A stretch of DNA of 64,000 nucleotides from Panagrolaimus kolymaensis (GCA_028622995.1 JAJQJQ010000044.1:1364001-1428000); one strand, 5' to 3'. Positions 1-11,365 are shown, counted from the stretch's first letter. Translations and numbers: made by a program. Notes: generated by a model from the sequence alone, not told the origin.

Positions 1-402
1 AAACATCTTTTTTATAGTATTGATTTGGTCAAACTGCAATTGAACAACAAAATATGCTTGAACTATTCAAAAAATGGTAATTTAAATATTTTAGTTGCTA
101 AATCAGTTGCTGAAGAAGGCAAGATCGAAAATTCTTTTTCTTTTTAGTCATAAATAAATTAATTGTGTATTTAGGCCTTGATGTTGCTGTTTGCAATTTA
201 ATTGTAAAATACAATAGTGATGGACCAGAGGAATCTCTTATCCAAAGAAATGGTCGAGCTCTAGCTAAAAAAAAGCCGAGCCAATCTTCGTGCATTCGAT
301 GAAAAAACAATAAGGCGAGAATTTGATAATGTTAGAAAAGAATTTATGATGAATGTTTGTAGTATTAAGGACCTTCAAAATAATTCCGAAATTGAATTTT
401 AG
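1..402 (+). pseudogene. Relic of a RIG-I/DRH-type (Dicer-related) helicase, C-terminal helicase motifs
   Basis: Pieces in shifting frames give conserved superfamily-2 helicase motifs of the RIG-I/DRH/Dicer group. A stretch about EQQNMLELFKK is followed, after a frame change near base 80, by LVAKSVAEEG. A GC-AG intron (GAAGAAG|GCAAG to TTTAG|GCCTTG at about 174) then continues the motif as GLDVAVCNLIVKYN, and motif VI appears as SLIQRNGRA. Near base 270 an A-run shifts the frame again before an RANLRAFDEKT-like tail that ends at a TAG at 400-402. In functional relatives motif V is VATSVAEEGLDI and motif VI is QRxGRxR, so the assignment to this group is good. Two frameshifts and the loss of the second Arg in GRAR argue for a dead copy. 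The upstream part lies outside the window, so the gene's full extent is unknown. Confidence 0.7.
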
Positions 403-1182
403 AGACTTTGTATGTATCTTTTTCTGATATCAGCATTTTTTAATTTTATCATGTGACATAAACCTCAATAGCGGATGAACATCGCAATTTTACTATCGAT
501 TTTGAATCTTAAAATCAATCCTAAACTCAAGAAATACCGTGTTTACTGGGGCGATAACCATCCTGATAATCGTTCTCTCCCTGTTACTGGCATACCAGCA
601 CATCATCGAGCTGAATATGAAGCACCTCAAACTTTGGGTAATTAAACCAAAGATTACATCTTTTTCATTCTTTTTCTATCAAAATATAAAATAAGAGAGG
701 ATGCGTTGGGGCTTTTTTTTATTTAGTTGTCTCTTTCTTTTTCAATCATAGAAAGAGAGATATATAAATAACAATGCACGCACAAAGATTGAAAATGAAA
801 GAATTGCTGCTGCATTTAGATGTCAACTGCTTTTTTGAATAAATATTTTTTTTCTTGAATTATTCAATTTTGCTTTTTAATTATTAAAAAAAAATTTAGA
901 ATGCTGATTGATTTATTGGGAAATTAATATTTACAATAAATTAGTAAATACAATATTTATTTAATTTTTACCTAAAAAGTCCTCCACCATTTCCTCTTTT
1001 CCACTGCCACCAAGGAGACCATATAAAATGCCATTATTTCCAAATAATTCACTTAAAAGCTTAATCATTTTTTTAAAAGATGAAGTGCTTAAAGTAGCTT
1101 TTTCAAACACTTTAATTCACAAAATGAAAATATTACTTATACTGTTGTTGAATGTGTTCGAATCAAACCAGAAGTTTGTGCC
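403..1182. other. A+T-rich stretch with one unidentified exon-like fragment
   Basis: Bases about 476-645 contain two short exon-like readings on the + strand after an acceptor-like ...CCTCAATAG. One ends at a TAA near 510. The other runs to the TAA near 645 and contains KKYRVYWGDNHPDN and GIPAHHRAEYEAP. Its composition looks coding, but I do not recognise it. It could be a further remnant of the helicase gene to the left. The rest is homopolymer-rich and shows nothing else. Confidence 0.3.
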
Positions 1183-1834
1183 ATTATATTTAGGGATGGG
1201 CAAGGCCTTCAAAAACGTTAGTGTTCCCCGTCTTTTTTTCGTCAGCGTCATCACAAAAGGCAAAATCAAATATTTTCTTGGGTTCGAATCCTATCATAAC
1301 TTTTTAGATGTAATTTTTTACGTAAATTCCAAATATGTAATTTTTATCATGAGCTCTTATTCGATAATAGCCTCAAACGTGAATTTTGGCTCGTTGACCC
1401 CAACTACCGCCCCCTTCCAACAAGTTACTTATACCATCGGGTAGAGAATTTTATTTTATATGTATAGAAAAAATTACAGCTTCGCAGGACTTCGCAAACC
1501 CATTCATTTTAAAGAAAAACCATTTTTGTAACGTATAAAAATCCTTGAAAAAATGCTTTTTTGATAGAAAAACACATTTGGCATTAGAATTCAAATAGCA
1601 AATCCTTTGATCAAGCTCTTTTTCAAAGCAAAAAAGAAGAAATACAGACTGTCCTCTCGACGAAAAAAATGAGAGTTTTAGAAATTACTTTCTCGTTTTT
1701 CGTATATATTTTAATTGGCTTTCATTTTTTCGTTAATTCAAAAGTTATTTCAATTGAGTTAACGTATCTTTTGAGACAAAAATAAAAAAATTATGTCGAT
1801 TTTGAAAAAACCGCTGCCCATCCCTAATTATATT
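1183..1834. mobile_element. Non-autonomous hAT-like DNA transposon (MITE), complete with target duplication
   Basis: The element itself is 1191-1826 (636 bp). It begins TAGGGATGGGCA and ends TGCCCATCCCTA, a perfect 12-bp terminal inverted repeat. It is flanked by a perfect 8-bp direct repeat, ATTATATT, at 1183-1190 and 1827-1834. An 8-bp duplication is the hallmark of hAT transposases. The element has no transposase reading frame. A 138-codon frame from 1028 to 1444 crosses the left element boundary and so is not a gene. The inverted repeats and duplication are read directly from the sequence; assignment to hAT rests on duplication length and end sequence. Confidence 0.85.
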
Positions 1835-2011
1835 TCCGCCGAAATTTTTTTTCATTTATGTTAAGAATTTTTCCGCCCATATTTTGTTTATTTTGTAGAA
1901 TCAAAATTCAATCGAATCAGTTTGACATTAAATTTGAATAAATGTTAATTTATTATTAAAAAAATACATATAAAATTTCACCAAAAATAATATACAAAAA
2001 AAAATGCTTTT

Positions 2012-3638
2012 TTAATATCTTTGTTTAAGATGAGCAACAAATGGTTCGGGTGAAACTGTGCCACCCATAATTCGTTCCATATTTGGTTTATTTGTCGGAA
2101 TTAGAGATATCTGAAAGCAATTATGATAACTACAAAAGTCACAAAAAAGTTTAATGTTTTTTAACAATTTTCTTTGTTAGAAAATAGTCAAAAATTGGGG
2201 ACTTTGGGGTAAAAAAAAAGCAATTAAGGTACCTCAAAACGATTAAATAAATTAGCAGCAAATAAATATAATTCTAATCGAGCTAATCCCTCTCCCAAAC
2301 ATGCACGTTTGCCAATGCTGAATGGAATTAATTCTGCCTTTGTTTGAAATTTTCCATTTTCATCAATAAATCTTTCAGGTTTAAAACTATGAGGTTCAGG
2401 AAAATATTTTTCATCATAAAGAACCGTGGAAACTTGAGGAATAACAATTGTATCAACTTCAAGATTAAAACCATGAAAATTTGTGGATTGTGTAATTCGA
2501 TGTGGAACATTATTTGGAACTAAATTACATAGTCGCTGAGTTTCAGCAACCACCGCATTTACATATGGAAGATTCATTTTATCATCCAAAGTTATCATTC
2601 GGTCCGATCCAATAACTTTTGAAAGTTCTTGGTGAAGTTTTTCTTGGGTTTTAGGATTTGTCATAAGATACAAAACCATCCAAGCAAGGGTATTAGATGT
2701 GGTTTCTTGTCCAGCCAACCACATATCAAAAACGCATCCAAGTAATTGTCCATCACTAAAATTGGTTTTTAAAAAATCGAAAAGTTGGTCCAATAAAATT
2801 TTTTTAGGCAAATTGTAAAATCGGGTGTTGAACCGAAAAAAATTTTTTTTAGATAAAAATTTCCATTCGATACTCAACTTACGAGAATAAATCTTCTTTA
2901 TCACCAGCAAGTTTTTTCTGTTGTCTCAAATAAGCTTCAACATAATCAGTTGGTTCCGAATCTTCGGTGAAATCAATTTTAGCTCGTCTTTCTTTAATTT
3001 GTGAAGAAAAGAATGCTTTCATTCCATCACCAAGAATTTCAGCTTTTTTCCATTTTCCTCGAAAGATAGGTAAATGCTTTAATATCCCGGTTTTATCATT
3101 GGCTAATACATTGAAAACAGGATCACCGCCCATTCGAATAAATGTTTTAATAAAATTTTTGATTTCATAAAATTCGTTTAAACTTTTCTAAAAAAAACAT
3201 TGGTTTTTTTTATAAAAATGCAAATTTCTAGCATCGCAAAATTGTTAACTCTTTTTTTGCTTTTAAACTTACTTCATGGAAAGCATAACCAAAAATGAGT
3301 CCATTTATTACACTTCCAATAGCAATATCAATGCTATTTTGAACGCTGATTTCTTTTTCACCTTGTTTCATTTTTAATTTTAAATCATCCAAAAACCATG
3401 CAACTTCATTTAAAACTCGTTCTTGCATTAAATTTTTTCCTAATCCAAAATTCCTTAAAACATGTAAAGCAAATCGGCGGTGTTCGCGCCAAACATGTCC
3501 ATCAGTCATAATAATTCCATAATTTCCACCTCTTAAAATTTCAGCAAAGACTTCATTTTGTGGCCTTCCAGAATAAAAATCACCATTTTTTACAAAGGCT
3601 TCTTGAATTTGATCAAAATCATGCCTAACACATTTAAT
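2012..3638 (-). CDS. Cytochrome P450, lacking its N-terminal part
   Basis: A haem-thiolate monooxygenase, probably an ER-membrane CYP2-like enzyme as common in nematodes. Four exons fit in phase: 3638-3273, 3187-2883, 2755-2233 and 2110-2012. Visible landmarks in order are FVKNGDFYSGRP, WREHRRFALHVLRNFG, the I-helix oxygen-binding stretch AGQETTSNT, the K-helix ExxR (AETQR), FKPERF, the haem loop PFSIGKRACLG with its Cys ligand, and a C-terminal VSPEPF. The first recognisable exon starts at about family residue 80. No membrane anchor or proline-rich hinge is found before the divergent gene that starts at 4026. The gene is therefore 5'-truncated, or has lost its first exon to a rearrangement. 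About 430 residues are present, against roughly 500 in a full P450. Confidence 0.88.
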
Positions 3639-4025
3639 CTATTTTTGAAAAGTTTGGATTAGATTCTTTATTCGGCTGATAATTAGTAATTTTGCAATCA
3701 ACATTCTTGAAATTTCTGAGTGTCCTAAAGTTTTTGATAATACTGTAATCGCTATGTATCTTGAGAATTAGCCTTTGTTTAATCATTCTAAACTAACTCC
3801 TAAAATTCACATTTATTTTTTTGCAAGGCTCCTAGCAACGAATAAAGCTAAACACGAGCCAGCCATGTAACGACAACGATGAACGAAGTTCTTTAGGCTA
3901 AAAAAATGAAAAAATGTGGACACTCGAACATTTTTTTCTTTTTGTGTCTCGGCTTACTTACTTTTTTCTTTACTTTTTTTTATTAATTCTTTACCAACGC
4001 TGTCGCTTTTTTATTTTTTTAAAGA

Positions 4026-5298
4026 ATGCATTCATTTATTCAAAAATTATGGTTTAAATTTATTCATAAACGTTTTAAATTAAAGAATTATAAATCTCAA
4101 CTTCCAATGCCATTTCCATCGACTTTGAATTATTATATTTTAACCAAAATTAAAGAACATCCAATTGCGTTAAAAAAGTTAACTTTAACATGCAAATTTT
4201 GGTTTTTACAATATAAAATTCTTTTTATTGATGATTTACATATGAGAGTTTCATATTCAAGTTTAGAATTTAAAATGTGGATAAATACAAATTTTGTGCA
4301 AGGTAGTGAAGTGCTTAAACGTATCCCACCTTTAAATTTATGGTTGATTGATAAAGCATGGTTTATTGGAAAAAATAAATTAGCTGATCCTCATCCTCGA
4401 GATTTTATGTTGCCATTATTTTTAAAAATTAATCAATGTTTTTTGAAAGAATTATCACTGAGTTTACAAAATTTTATTTTTGATGATTATATATTTTTAA
4501 CTTCGAATGGAACTATTAAATCGCTAATAATCACAGAATGCAATATTAGTTATAATGATGGGTCGATAGTTTACATCGAAGAATTACTTCCAAATGTTCC
4601 AAATTGTATAGAATTTAAAGTGTAAGTCTATCGTCTGACTGATAATGAAACTTTCGAGTGTTGTAAAACATAATGGAAGGAAAATACATACATACATAGA
4701 AGTTTTTTTTAGAAATTTACCCAACGGGCATGTTTCTCTCCAAACTCCTCAAAAACTTCTTAAAATTAAGCGATCAGTAAAATTTAAAGAAATTTGGTTT
4801 GGTGCTATTCCATTTGATTTTGATTATGATACATTTTTGGAATTTGTAAGAGTAAGTTTTTCTGTTAGATTTTGCATTAATAAGAAGATTGAAACTTGCA
4901 AATCACTGTGCATAGAAATTTGAATCAAAAAAAAAGAAAGAAAAGATTTGCAAAAATCAAAGCAAAAGATTAATAGTTTTTTTTTAAATTAGATAAATGC
5001 CGCATGGAATACATCGGTTAAAATTACAATGGATGATTTTCGAAATGTTCCACAACCATATAAAGAAAATGTTAAAACTACAATAAAAAATGTTATGCGA
5101 ACATGGGAACCAGGATATCAAAGTATTCAAATTGAATTGTTTGCATATTTCGATGCATATGCAGATATAATAATTGAGGGAAATTTCCGAGGATTTTGCT
5201 GTCCATTAAATTTTGATCATCCACATCGACGAAAACGAAAAACTCCATTAACAATGCGGCAAAAAATCGTTCAAAGGATATCAAATTTACGGAGATAA
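4026..5298 (+). CDS. Divergent single-module member of the F-box-like CKYFY/NIWITK family
   Basis: Three exons, 4026-4621, 4713-4851 and 4993-5298, join in phase (the first ends after codon base 2, the second at phase 0). This is the same pattern as the family modules further right. The head has PFPSTLNYYILTKI and LTLTCKFWFLQYKILFIDDL, matching the TCKYFY...PYFIVD block. LWLIDKAWFIGK stands where others have NIWITK, and IEELLPNVPN matches EDILALVPNA. Exon 2 carries a GHVSLQTPQKLLK version of HVTPETMxKLL. Exon 3 has a basic tail (HRRKRKTPL). The head resembles an F-box (substrate adaptor for SCF ubiquitin ligases), but I call this only F-box-like. The gene is head-to-head with the truncated P450 at 3638. 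Confidence 0.7.
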
Positions 5299-5579
5299 AA
5301 TAAGTAACACATTTTTTCTTTTTAGAAAATATAAAAAAAATTACTTAAATTTTATAAACTTTTTCACTTTTTTAAATTATAATTATTTTTTTAATTATCA
5401 TCCTTAAATTTGTGATATATATATATTTTTTTTGTTGCATCTCAGGAATCTTTAACTTAAACAAACATTTTAAATTTTATTGATAAATGCATTTTTTTCT
5501 TCGTTTATTTTTACGAATAAAAATATTAATTTTTATTAAAATTTATCAATAAACGAATATTAATTTTTTATTATTAATT

Positions 5580-5914
5580 TTAAACAGCAAAAGATGCAAC
5601 AGGTTTATAATAAGCCATAGATTCATCATAACGTTTACGTAATTTCTTTAATCGATTTTGTTGACATGGCGAATATGTGGGACATGAAAGAATTCCAACA
5701 AAAATACACATAAAACAAAATACAAAACCAAATGATGCAACCACAACGAAAATAGTTGTAAAATGAAGATACTAAAAAAATTTGTTTGTTTTTTGGTTTA
5801 AAATTAAAGATTTCTATTTCAAAGACAAAAACAAAACTTTTTGGAATAAAATAAATATTTACTTGCCTGATACCATGTTACAATTTCTCGTAAACCTTGT
5901 AATAACATTTTCAT
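5580..5914 (-). CDS. Small single-pass membrane protein, 79 residues, with a GC-AG intron
   Basis: Exon 1 (5914-5867) encodes MKMLLQGLREIVTWYQ and exon 2 (5771-5580) continues with YLHFTTIFVV and a strongly hydrophobic segment through residue about 45 that contains FGFVFCFMCIFVGIL. A SCPTYSPC pair of cysteines follows, then a basic stretch (RLKKLRKRY) and the end SFAV. Exon 1 ends CAG and is followed by GCAAGTAA, a well-formed GC donor. The acceptor is TTTTTTAG. Frame and phase agree across the junction. Orientation is probably N-terminus lumenal with a basic cytosolic tail. I do not recognise the family. Small membrane proteins of this size are easily missed in annotation. Confidence 0.6.
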
Positions 5915-7129
5915 AATTATTTATAGTTGAATATTTTCCATTTAAAAAAATGGACACAAATAAAAAAAATATTTATTAAATCAAAATATTTTGTTGTTTG
6001 CTGGCTGCTATCAAAAAAATAAACTCATATTTCTTTTCTTTCTTTTTTCGAAGAATAAAAACTTTTAACTTTTATTCATTGTTTTTAGTTTTTGTGTTTT
6101 TGTGTTTTTCTTTCTTCAAAAAAAAAGAAGCAAGTAGCCACGTGCCCTTTTTTTTTGCTGTATTTTTTTTTTGAGTTATTTTTTTATTTATTATTTCTCT
6201 GACGCAAAAAATGAAGAAAGAAAAAAGTCAAAGTTAAAACATTTTATTTTTTGTTTCAGGATTCCCTAAGGAATTTTTTGTTGTTGTTGCTGCTGTCATG
6301 TTTTATAAATAATAAATAATAAAAAAGAAGAAGCAAAAGTAAAATTTGTCAATTTTTCAAAAAGTTTATAAAATTTCAAAAAAAAAATGAGGTCAAACAA
6401 CTAACAAAAAAATTTTAAAACGTGTAAATCACAAAAGCTTAAAGAATTTAATTGGATTGAATTCATCAATGTTCGGAGAAAATTGTTACAATTTGGAAAT
6501 CATTGATTGTGGGGTTAATGATTTTTCAATTCTACATTTGAATTTAGCTTTGTAAATATTTTAGAAAAAAAAAGAAAGCAGCAAAAAGAAACTTTTAAAA
6601 ATAGTAAAATAAGAAAATTTTTGTTATTTCATTCGTTCACTGTGGAAATCCACCACCTAAATCAATCATCTCATCAAACACTTTCATTAGTTAGATCTCA
6701 AAAATAATGATGATGGATTTAATTGGTTTATATGTATTTGTTTAATAAAAAATTTATTAAACAAAATAACGAATGCTGAATATTTGTTAGTTTTTCTTTT
6801 TTCTTGTTTGAGATAGAAAGGAGCTATTTGAAGGTTTGCGGGTCTTTAAAAAATGAAGCTTTACACACACCAAATCGAAATGTTCACACATTATTAGGAT
6901 TACTTATTATCGTAAAATTTTTGAATAGCTTATAAAAGAATATTGTTGGGTTTTTATTACAGATTCTGGTGCATAGGTAAAAAAAAGTAAACAAAAACCA
7001 AAGCCCATCAACTCTTGCAAGGATTTATTACTGTTCATCAATTGCATTTTTTGGGTGACGAAAAAGAATCTTTGAAAAATAAAAAAAGTAAAATCCATTG
7101 TTTTATTATTTTTTCGGAGAAAAGCTTCT
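5915..7129. other. Intergenic, A+T-rich
   Basis: No convincing coding exon on either strand. Short frames here are low-complexity. The right part is the upstream region of the membrane-protein gene at 7244. Confidence 0.5.
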
Positions 7130-7190
7130 CAAAATTTGCATGCTTTATTCATTCATTTTTTAGACCTCAAAGTTTGTATAAGTATAAAAG
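7130..7190 (+). promoter_or_regulatory. Core promoter with CAAAATTTGCATGC element and TATA box
   Basis: CAAAATTTGCATGC (7130-7143) is followed 39 bp later by TATAAAAG (7183-7190), which is continued by CTTTTC. The start codon is about 55 bp further on. The same two elements in the same order precede the paralog at 11418 (positions 11315-11329 and 11358-11365). Conservation between paralogs whose flanking sequence has otherwise diverged supports function. Confidence 0.6.
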
Positions 7191-7243
7191 CTTTTCAACA
7201 ATCATGCTTCATTATTGCTTGACTAATTTCGTTGAGATTGGTG

Positions 7244-8160
7244 ATGTCTCCTCTTCCTGTTAATCTATTAACTTCAACATATCCTGCTGAGAACTCAACA
7301 ACGATTCCTGGTGAACTTTTCAATTCAACAACAACCATGGCTCCTCCATCTGCTCGTGATCATCCAGGTGATATTTCCATCGTGGTTATTGAATATGCTA
7401 CAAAAAACATTCAAACAACAACAACTGAATCTGGATGGCTTGGTATTAATGAAACAGAATGGATATTAATATGTGCTGTGGTTATTGTCATCATTTCTGC
7501 TTTTCTAATTTGCTGTTTATGTTGTAGTGGGAAAAAAAATGATGAAGAAAAGAAAAAGAAAGCTCAACAAAAACTTGATCCAAAGAGACGAGCTGCTGCT
7601 GTTGCCGCTGCCGCTGCTGTTCAAGAATATAAGAATAGAAAAGATCAACCACCTCAACAACTTGCTCCTGCACCGGCTAAACCTGCTGAACGTGTTCCTG
7701 ATGTTGTCAAGACAGACACTGTGATTGAACGTGATACTAAAACTTTACCTGATGGACGTCAAATTTCATCTGTTCGTGTTACTAAAACATCAAGTACCAA
7801 ATCAAAGAAACAATGTCATAAAAACAAACATCATCAACATGTAACTAAATTACATCGTCAAGAACAATCAACCATCGTTCAAGTTGATCCTCCAATGGTT
7901 CCTGTTCATACTCCGGTTTATGCTCCTCTTCCTGTTCAAACTCCTGCTCGTGTTAACACTCCTGTTTACACTCCGGTTCCTGTTTACACTCCACCGGTTT
8001 ATACTCCTGTTCAACAACAGCCACCAAATTATGGATTTAATTGTAAGTTTTTTTACTTTTTGAAAACTTTTTTAACTTAAAAATGATTGTTTCTTTTTTA
8101 GCCTTCTCTCAACAACAATCGTCATCTCAGCAACAACCACCACCATCATCTCAACAATGA
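7244..8160 (+). CDS. Threonine-rich single-pass membrane protein with Pro/Val-Tyr-Thr-Pro repeats (copy 1)
   Basis: Two exons, 7244-8042 and 8102-8160, joined in phase. I chose the ATG at 7244, where the paralog also has an in-register ATG. The N-terminal region is Ser/Thr-rich with N-x-S/T sites and ends in TTTTESGWLGINE. A transmembrane segment follows (WILICAVVIVIISAFLIC, residues about 72-90) with a CCLCC palmitoylation-like cluster. The cytosolic part is Lys-rich and then Ala-rich. It continues with VIERDTKTLPDGRQISSVRVTKTSS, a His/Lys patch, and repeats of the type (V)xTPVYTP(V). Exon 2 adds a Gln/Ser/Pro tail. There is no cleavable signal, so it may insert as a type III or signal-anchored protein. 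Function is unknown. A close paralog lies at 11418. Confidence 0.8.
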
Positions 8161-8270
8161 TTTCTCAATAAGCTGATTCTCTCGCTCTTATGCGCTTCGC
8201 TTGATCAACAACTAATAACTACTTTGTGCTATTGTAATGTGATAATTTTTTATGTAACAAAAAAATTTGA

Positions 8271-8286
8271 AATAAATACTAATCTC
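8271..8286 (+). terminator. Poly(A) signal region of copy 1
   Basis: AATAAATACTAATCTC lies 110 bp after the stop codon. The identical 16 bases occur at 12470-12485 after the paralog, so the 3' processing region was duplicated with the gene. Confidence 0.6.
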
Positions 8287-8940
8287 CTTTTATTTTTGTT
8301 GTTTACATATTTTTTCGTGGGAAACTTGGAACTCTTTGATTCATTTGAAAAGTTAGCAAAGCAAAACAGACAAGTCCAATATGAAACGGCCGAGAAGCTA
8401 TCATTAAAGAATCCAACCATAAGAATCAACAACATTTGCTCAACTTGCATTGATGTTTACGATGTCTTCGAAACAAAAAAAAAGAAATGGAAAAAAATAA
8501 CACAAAAAAGAGCAAAAATAACTTATCGTAAGTGAGTAGTATACATGGATTCAATTATTTTTTAATGGTTAGTTATGAATACGCAACGTTAGCATTAACA
8601 ATACAACCAAGCAAAACAAATTAATGATTAAATGAGATTATCATCACCATTTCATAAATTATCCTTTATTTCTTGTCCTCATGAGTCTTGACACGTAAGC
8701 TTGTGGAAGATATTCTTCGTTCACGTCAATGGTTTCACGCTTTTATTGTCTCAGATTTCGTTCTTCATCATTTTGGTTTTATAAAGTTCTGCCAATAAAT
8801 TGTAAAATAAATATTTTTATGTGATTAAATTTGCGTGTGTTTCAATTTTTAATACCATGTACAACAAACAATATTTATCCAATGAATATTAACCAAAACT
8901 TTTCAGGTAACATATTCCTGTCAAAAGATTGTCGCTAAAA
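8287..8940. other. Intergenic between copy 1 and the F-box-like gene
   Basis: A 103-codon frame overlaps the poly(A) signal and lacks family features, so I do not call it. Otherwise A+T-rich sequence without a supported feature. Confidence 0.4.
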
Positions 8941-10852
8941 ATGGTTGAAAAGCTTTTGTTCAATCTTTCAAATTTCCATCAACAAGGATTTCCCTTTTCT
9001 CTGAAACTCATCCGATACATGATCGCAAATGCTGATGCTGAAATCAAACAAAAGCTGGATCGTAGCTGTAAATATTTTTACAAAGAAGCTCCTTATTTCA
9101 TCATTGACAATATTGAAATCAATGAAGCGAAGCAACGACTTGAAAATGAAGCTTATGGTGGATGCATGGATTTTATCGACGATGATCAATTTCATATTTT
9201 CCTGGAGAAAAGTAACAACATTTAGGTTATAAAGAAACTCAACATATTCCTCTGTCATGATCTTTATATTCAACTTTTTAATAAGGTTATTAGATGTGAT
9301 GCTAAAGAAATTTCAATTTACAATATGTATATGTCATTCTTTGATTACGTACTATTAACTAAATCTCGAAAAGTTGAATGTTTGGACTTGTCATCATCTT
9401 CAATTGTTTATGGTTTAGATAGAGCTTTAGTTCCATTGGGAGATGTATTAGTTATGGTACCAAATGCAAGGGTTATACGGTAATCATTTTTATATTTTTA
9501 TCATATTTTAATTTACTATTATGTTTTTTAGGATGTTAGATTGCAACATCACCTCTGATACAATGAAAAATCTACTTGCAATTCCATGGAAGCAGAAAAT
9601 TATTGAATTGAATTTCAACAATGTCGATGGTCCATTCGATGTTAATTTGTTTTTCAAGTTTGTCAAGGTAAATTTTTTGAAGGTTCTTTACTTTGTGCAA
9701 TTTAATGTTTCAGAAGCATGTTGATCCTGAAGCCAAAATTCATGTTCATTTCAAGGATGAAACTGATACCTTTCAAAATCTTTACAATCAAATTGTTATT
9801 GAATCTGGAAAAAAGATGCAAACTTTTGGACATGTCGCTCCTATTTTGAAAAAACCAACAAGAATTCAACAACTTCTATCTTGGATGGCTTCCTGTACCT
9901 CGATTATTGAAATTATTCAAGGTGAATCTGTTCCATTTATGAAACCATCTGCTCCAAAACTACTTACTTACAGTGATGAAAATGTGGAACGACAGTATAC
10001 CACTTTTCCTTATCCTCATATGTGTTACATCCGTGAAAATGCCGATGCTGAAACATGGAAGAAGCTAGAACATACGTGCAAATTCTTTCATCAAAAGAAT
10101 CCATATCTTATTGTTGACGATTTTCATGTTGCAGCTGATGGTAAAATCACACTGACTGTTGATAATAACAAAATCATGTTTGATAATGAAATGGAAATGA
10201 TTACAATTGACAAACCTCTTTGGATTACAAATTCAATTAATATTACTGGGCAAGGTGGTTTATACACCGATTATCGAATGGAAGCACTTCGTATTTTGAC
10301 TGGACCTTTTGTTTATTCAATGGATTGCTTTATATGGTTAACAAAATCAGGAAAAGTAAAAGAATGGAATTCAATAAATAGTCACGTTAAAAATAATGAA
10401 TATTCTAAAGTAAAATCTCTCAATGAATTATTGGTTCATCTTCCAAATGTGGAAATTTTTCGGTATGTTTTTTCTTTATAATTTCTTTGTAATATATGTA
10501 CGTTTTTTTAGTGCCGGAGTTTGTGGAATTCAACCTTGTTATCCAAATGATCCAGTTTCACTTCCTCAAAGCAACAAAATCAAATATCTTGAAATTATTT
10601 TTGACTTCGATCCAATTCAAGCTGATTCATTATTTGATGTTCTTAAAGTAAGATTTTAGGCATTTTTACACTTTTTTATATCTAATTTTAACTCATTTTT
10701 AGACTTCTCTCGCTCCCAAAGCTATGGTCAAAATTGATTTAAGTCGTTTGATTGAACAAATGGATATTGATGGATTCAAAGCTCAAATGAAAGCAAAACT
10801 CGACACTTGGAAGCCTCAAATCGACAAACCAACTCTTAAAATTGTATCCTAA
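8941..10852 (+). pseudogene. Two-module F-box-like gene with a nonsense change in the hallmark Trp codon
   Basis: Five coding blocks, 8941-9481, 9532-9668, 9715-10462, 10512-10648 and 10703-10852, fit the family pattern. They encode two fused modules. Module 1 starts MVEKLLFNLSNFHQQGFPFS and has SCKYFYKEAPYFIID. The NIWITK motif should follow, but the codons read AAC AAC ATT TAG GTT: the invariant Trp (TGG) is TAG at 9223-9225. After the stop the same frame stays open for another 85 codons (VIRCDAKEI, LTKSRKVECL, VPLGDVLVMVPNARVIR) and all splice sites are intact. Module 2 has TCKFFHQKNPYLIVDDF, PLWITN, LTKSGKVKEW and LNELLVHLPNVEIF. The gene sits between the two threonine-rich membrane-protein paralogs. 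A single base separates it from an intact gene, so this is either a very young pseudogene, an allele, or a sequencing error. Confidence 0.75.
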
Positions 10853-11314
10853 AATTTTGTTATGCTTCATTTTTTGTTGTATTTTTTGTTTGTGTAAATA
10901 TAAAATCATTTTAAGATAATTTATTACCTTTTTGATGGATTAAAGAATTGTTAATTTCTTGATGCATTGAAAATTTTCGGCAATACCCCCTTCTTTATTT
11001 TCGATGCTTTCGCTTATATCATTTTCCCTTTCACTTTAATGTTTCCAATGTAAAGCAAAAATTTGATGGTGCTTTTTTTATGATACACATTTTTTCTTCA
11101 AAGCTTTCTTTTTTACATTTTCACTCATCACTTTTAGTGAAAGAAGTAAGCTGCTTGCTTATTTGTTATTGCTGCCTGCAAATTCGAAACAAGCGTTTAC
11201 AAACCAATTATTTTATTTCAATCTTCAAATATTTTGCTTGGAATATCAGAGAATGAAGCAATGAACGCAACTCGCTTTTTCTCCTTCCAAAATTTTTTCC
11301 CATGACAGTTTCTC
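10853..11314. other. Intergenic / upstream region of copy 2
   Basis: No coding signal seen. The right end leads into the conserved promoter elements of the gene at 11418. Confidence 0.4.
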
Positions 11315-11365
11315 CAAAAATTTGCATGCATGAAAGTTCCATCCTTTTTTTGATGTATATAAAAG
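11315..11365 (+). promoter_or_regulatory. Core promoter with CAAAAATTTGCATGC element and TATA box
   Basis: CAAAAATTTGCATGC (11315-11329) precedes TATAAAAG (11358-11365), which is continued by CTTTCC, about 50 bp before the first ATG. It matches the promoter at 7130-7190 in element order and sequence. Confidence 0.6.

Noticed and set aside
98..310. 70-codon frame on the minus strand
   Set aside because: It is antisense to the helicase motifs V-VI and has no features of its own.
1278..1300. GGGTTCGAATCC, like a tRNA T-loop
   Set aside because: The arms around the TTCGAAT loop do not pair fully and no acceptor stem, D-arm or anticodon arm can be built around it. It lies inside the hAT-like element.
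1028..1444. 138-codon frame on the + strand
   Set aside because: It crosses the left boundary of the hAT-like element and the target duplication at 1183-1190, so it is a chance frame.
8224..8535. 103-codon frame after copy 1
   Set aside because: It overlaps the conserved poly(A) region and has a low-complexity Lys-rich end; no paralog or splice support.
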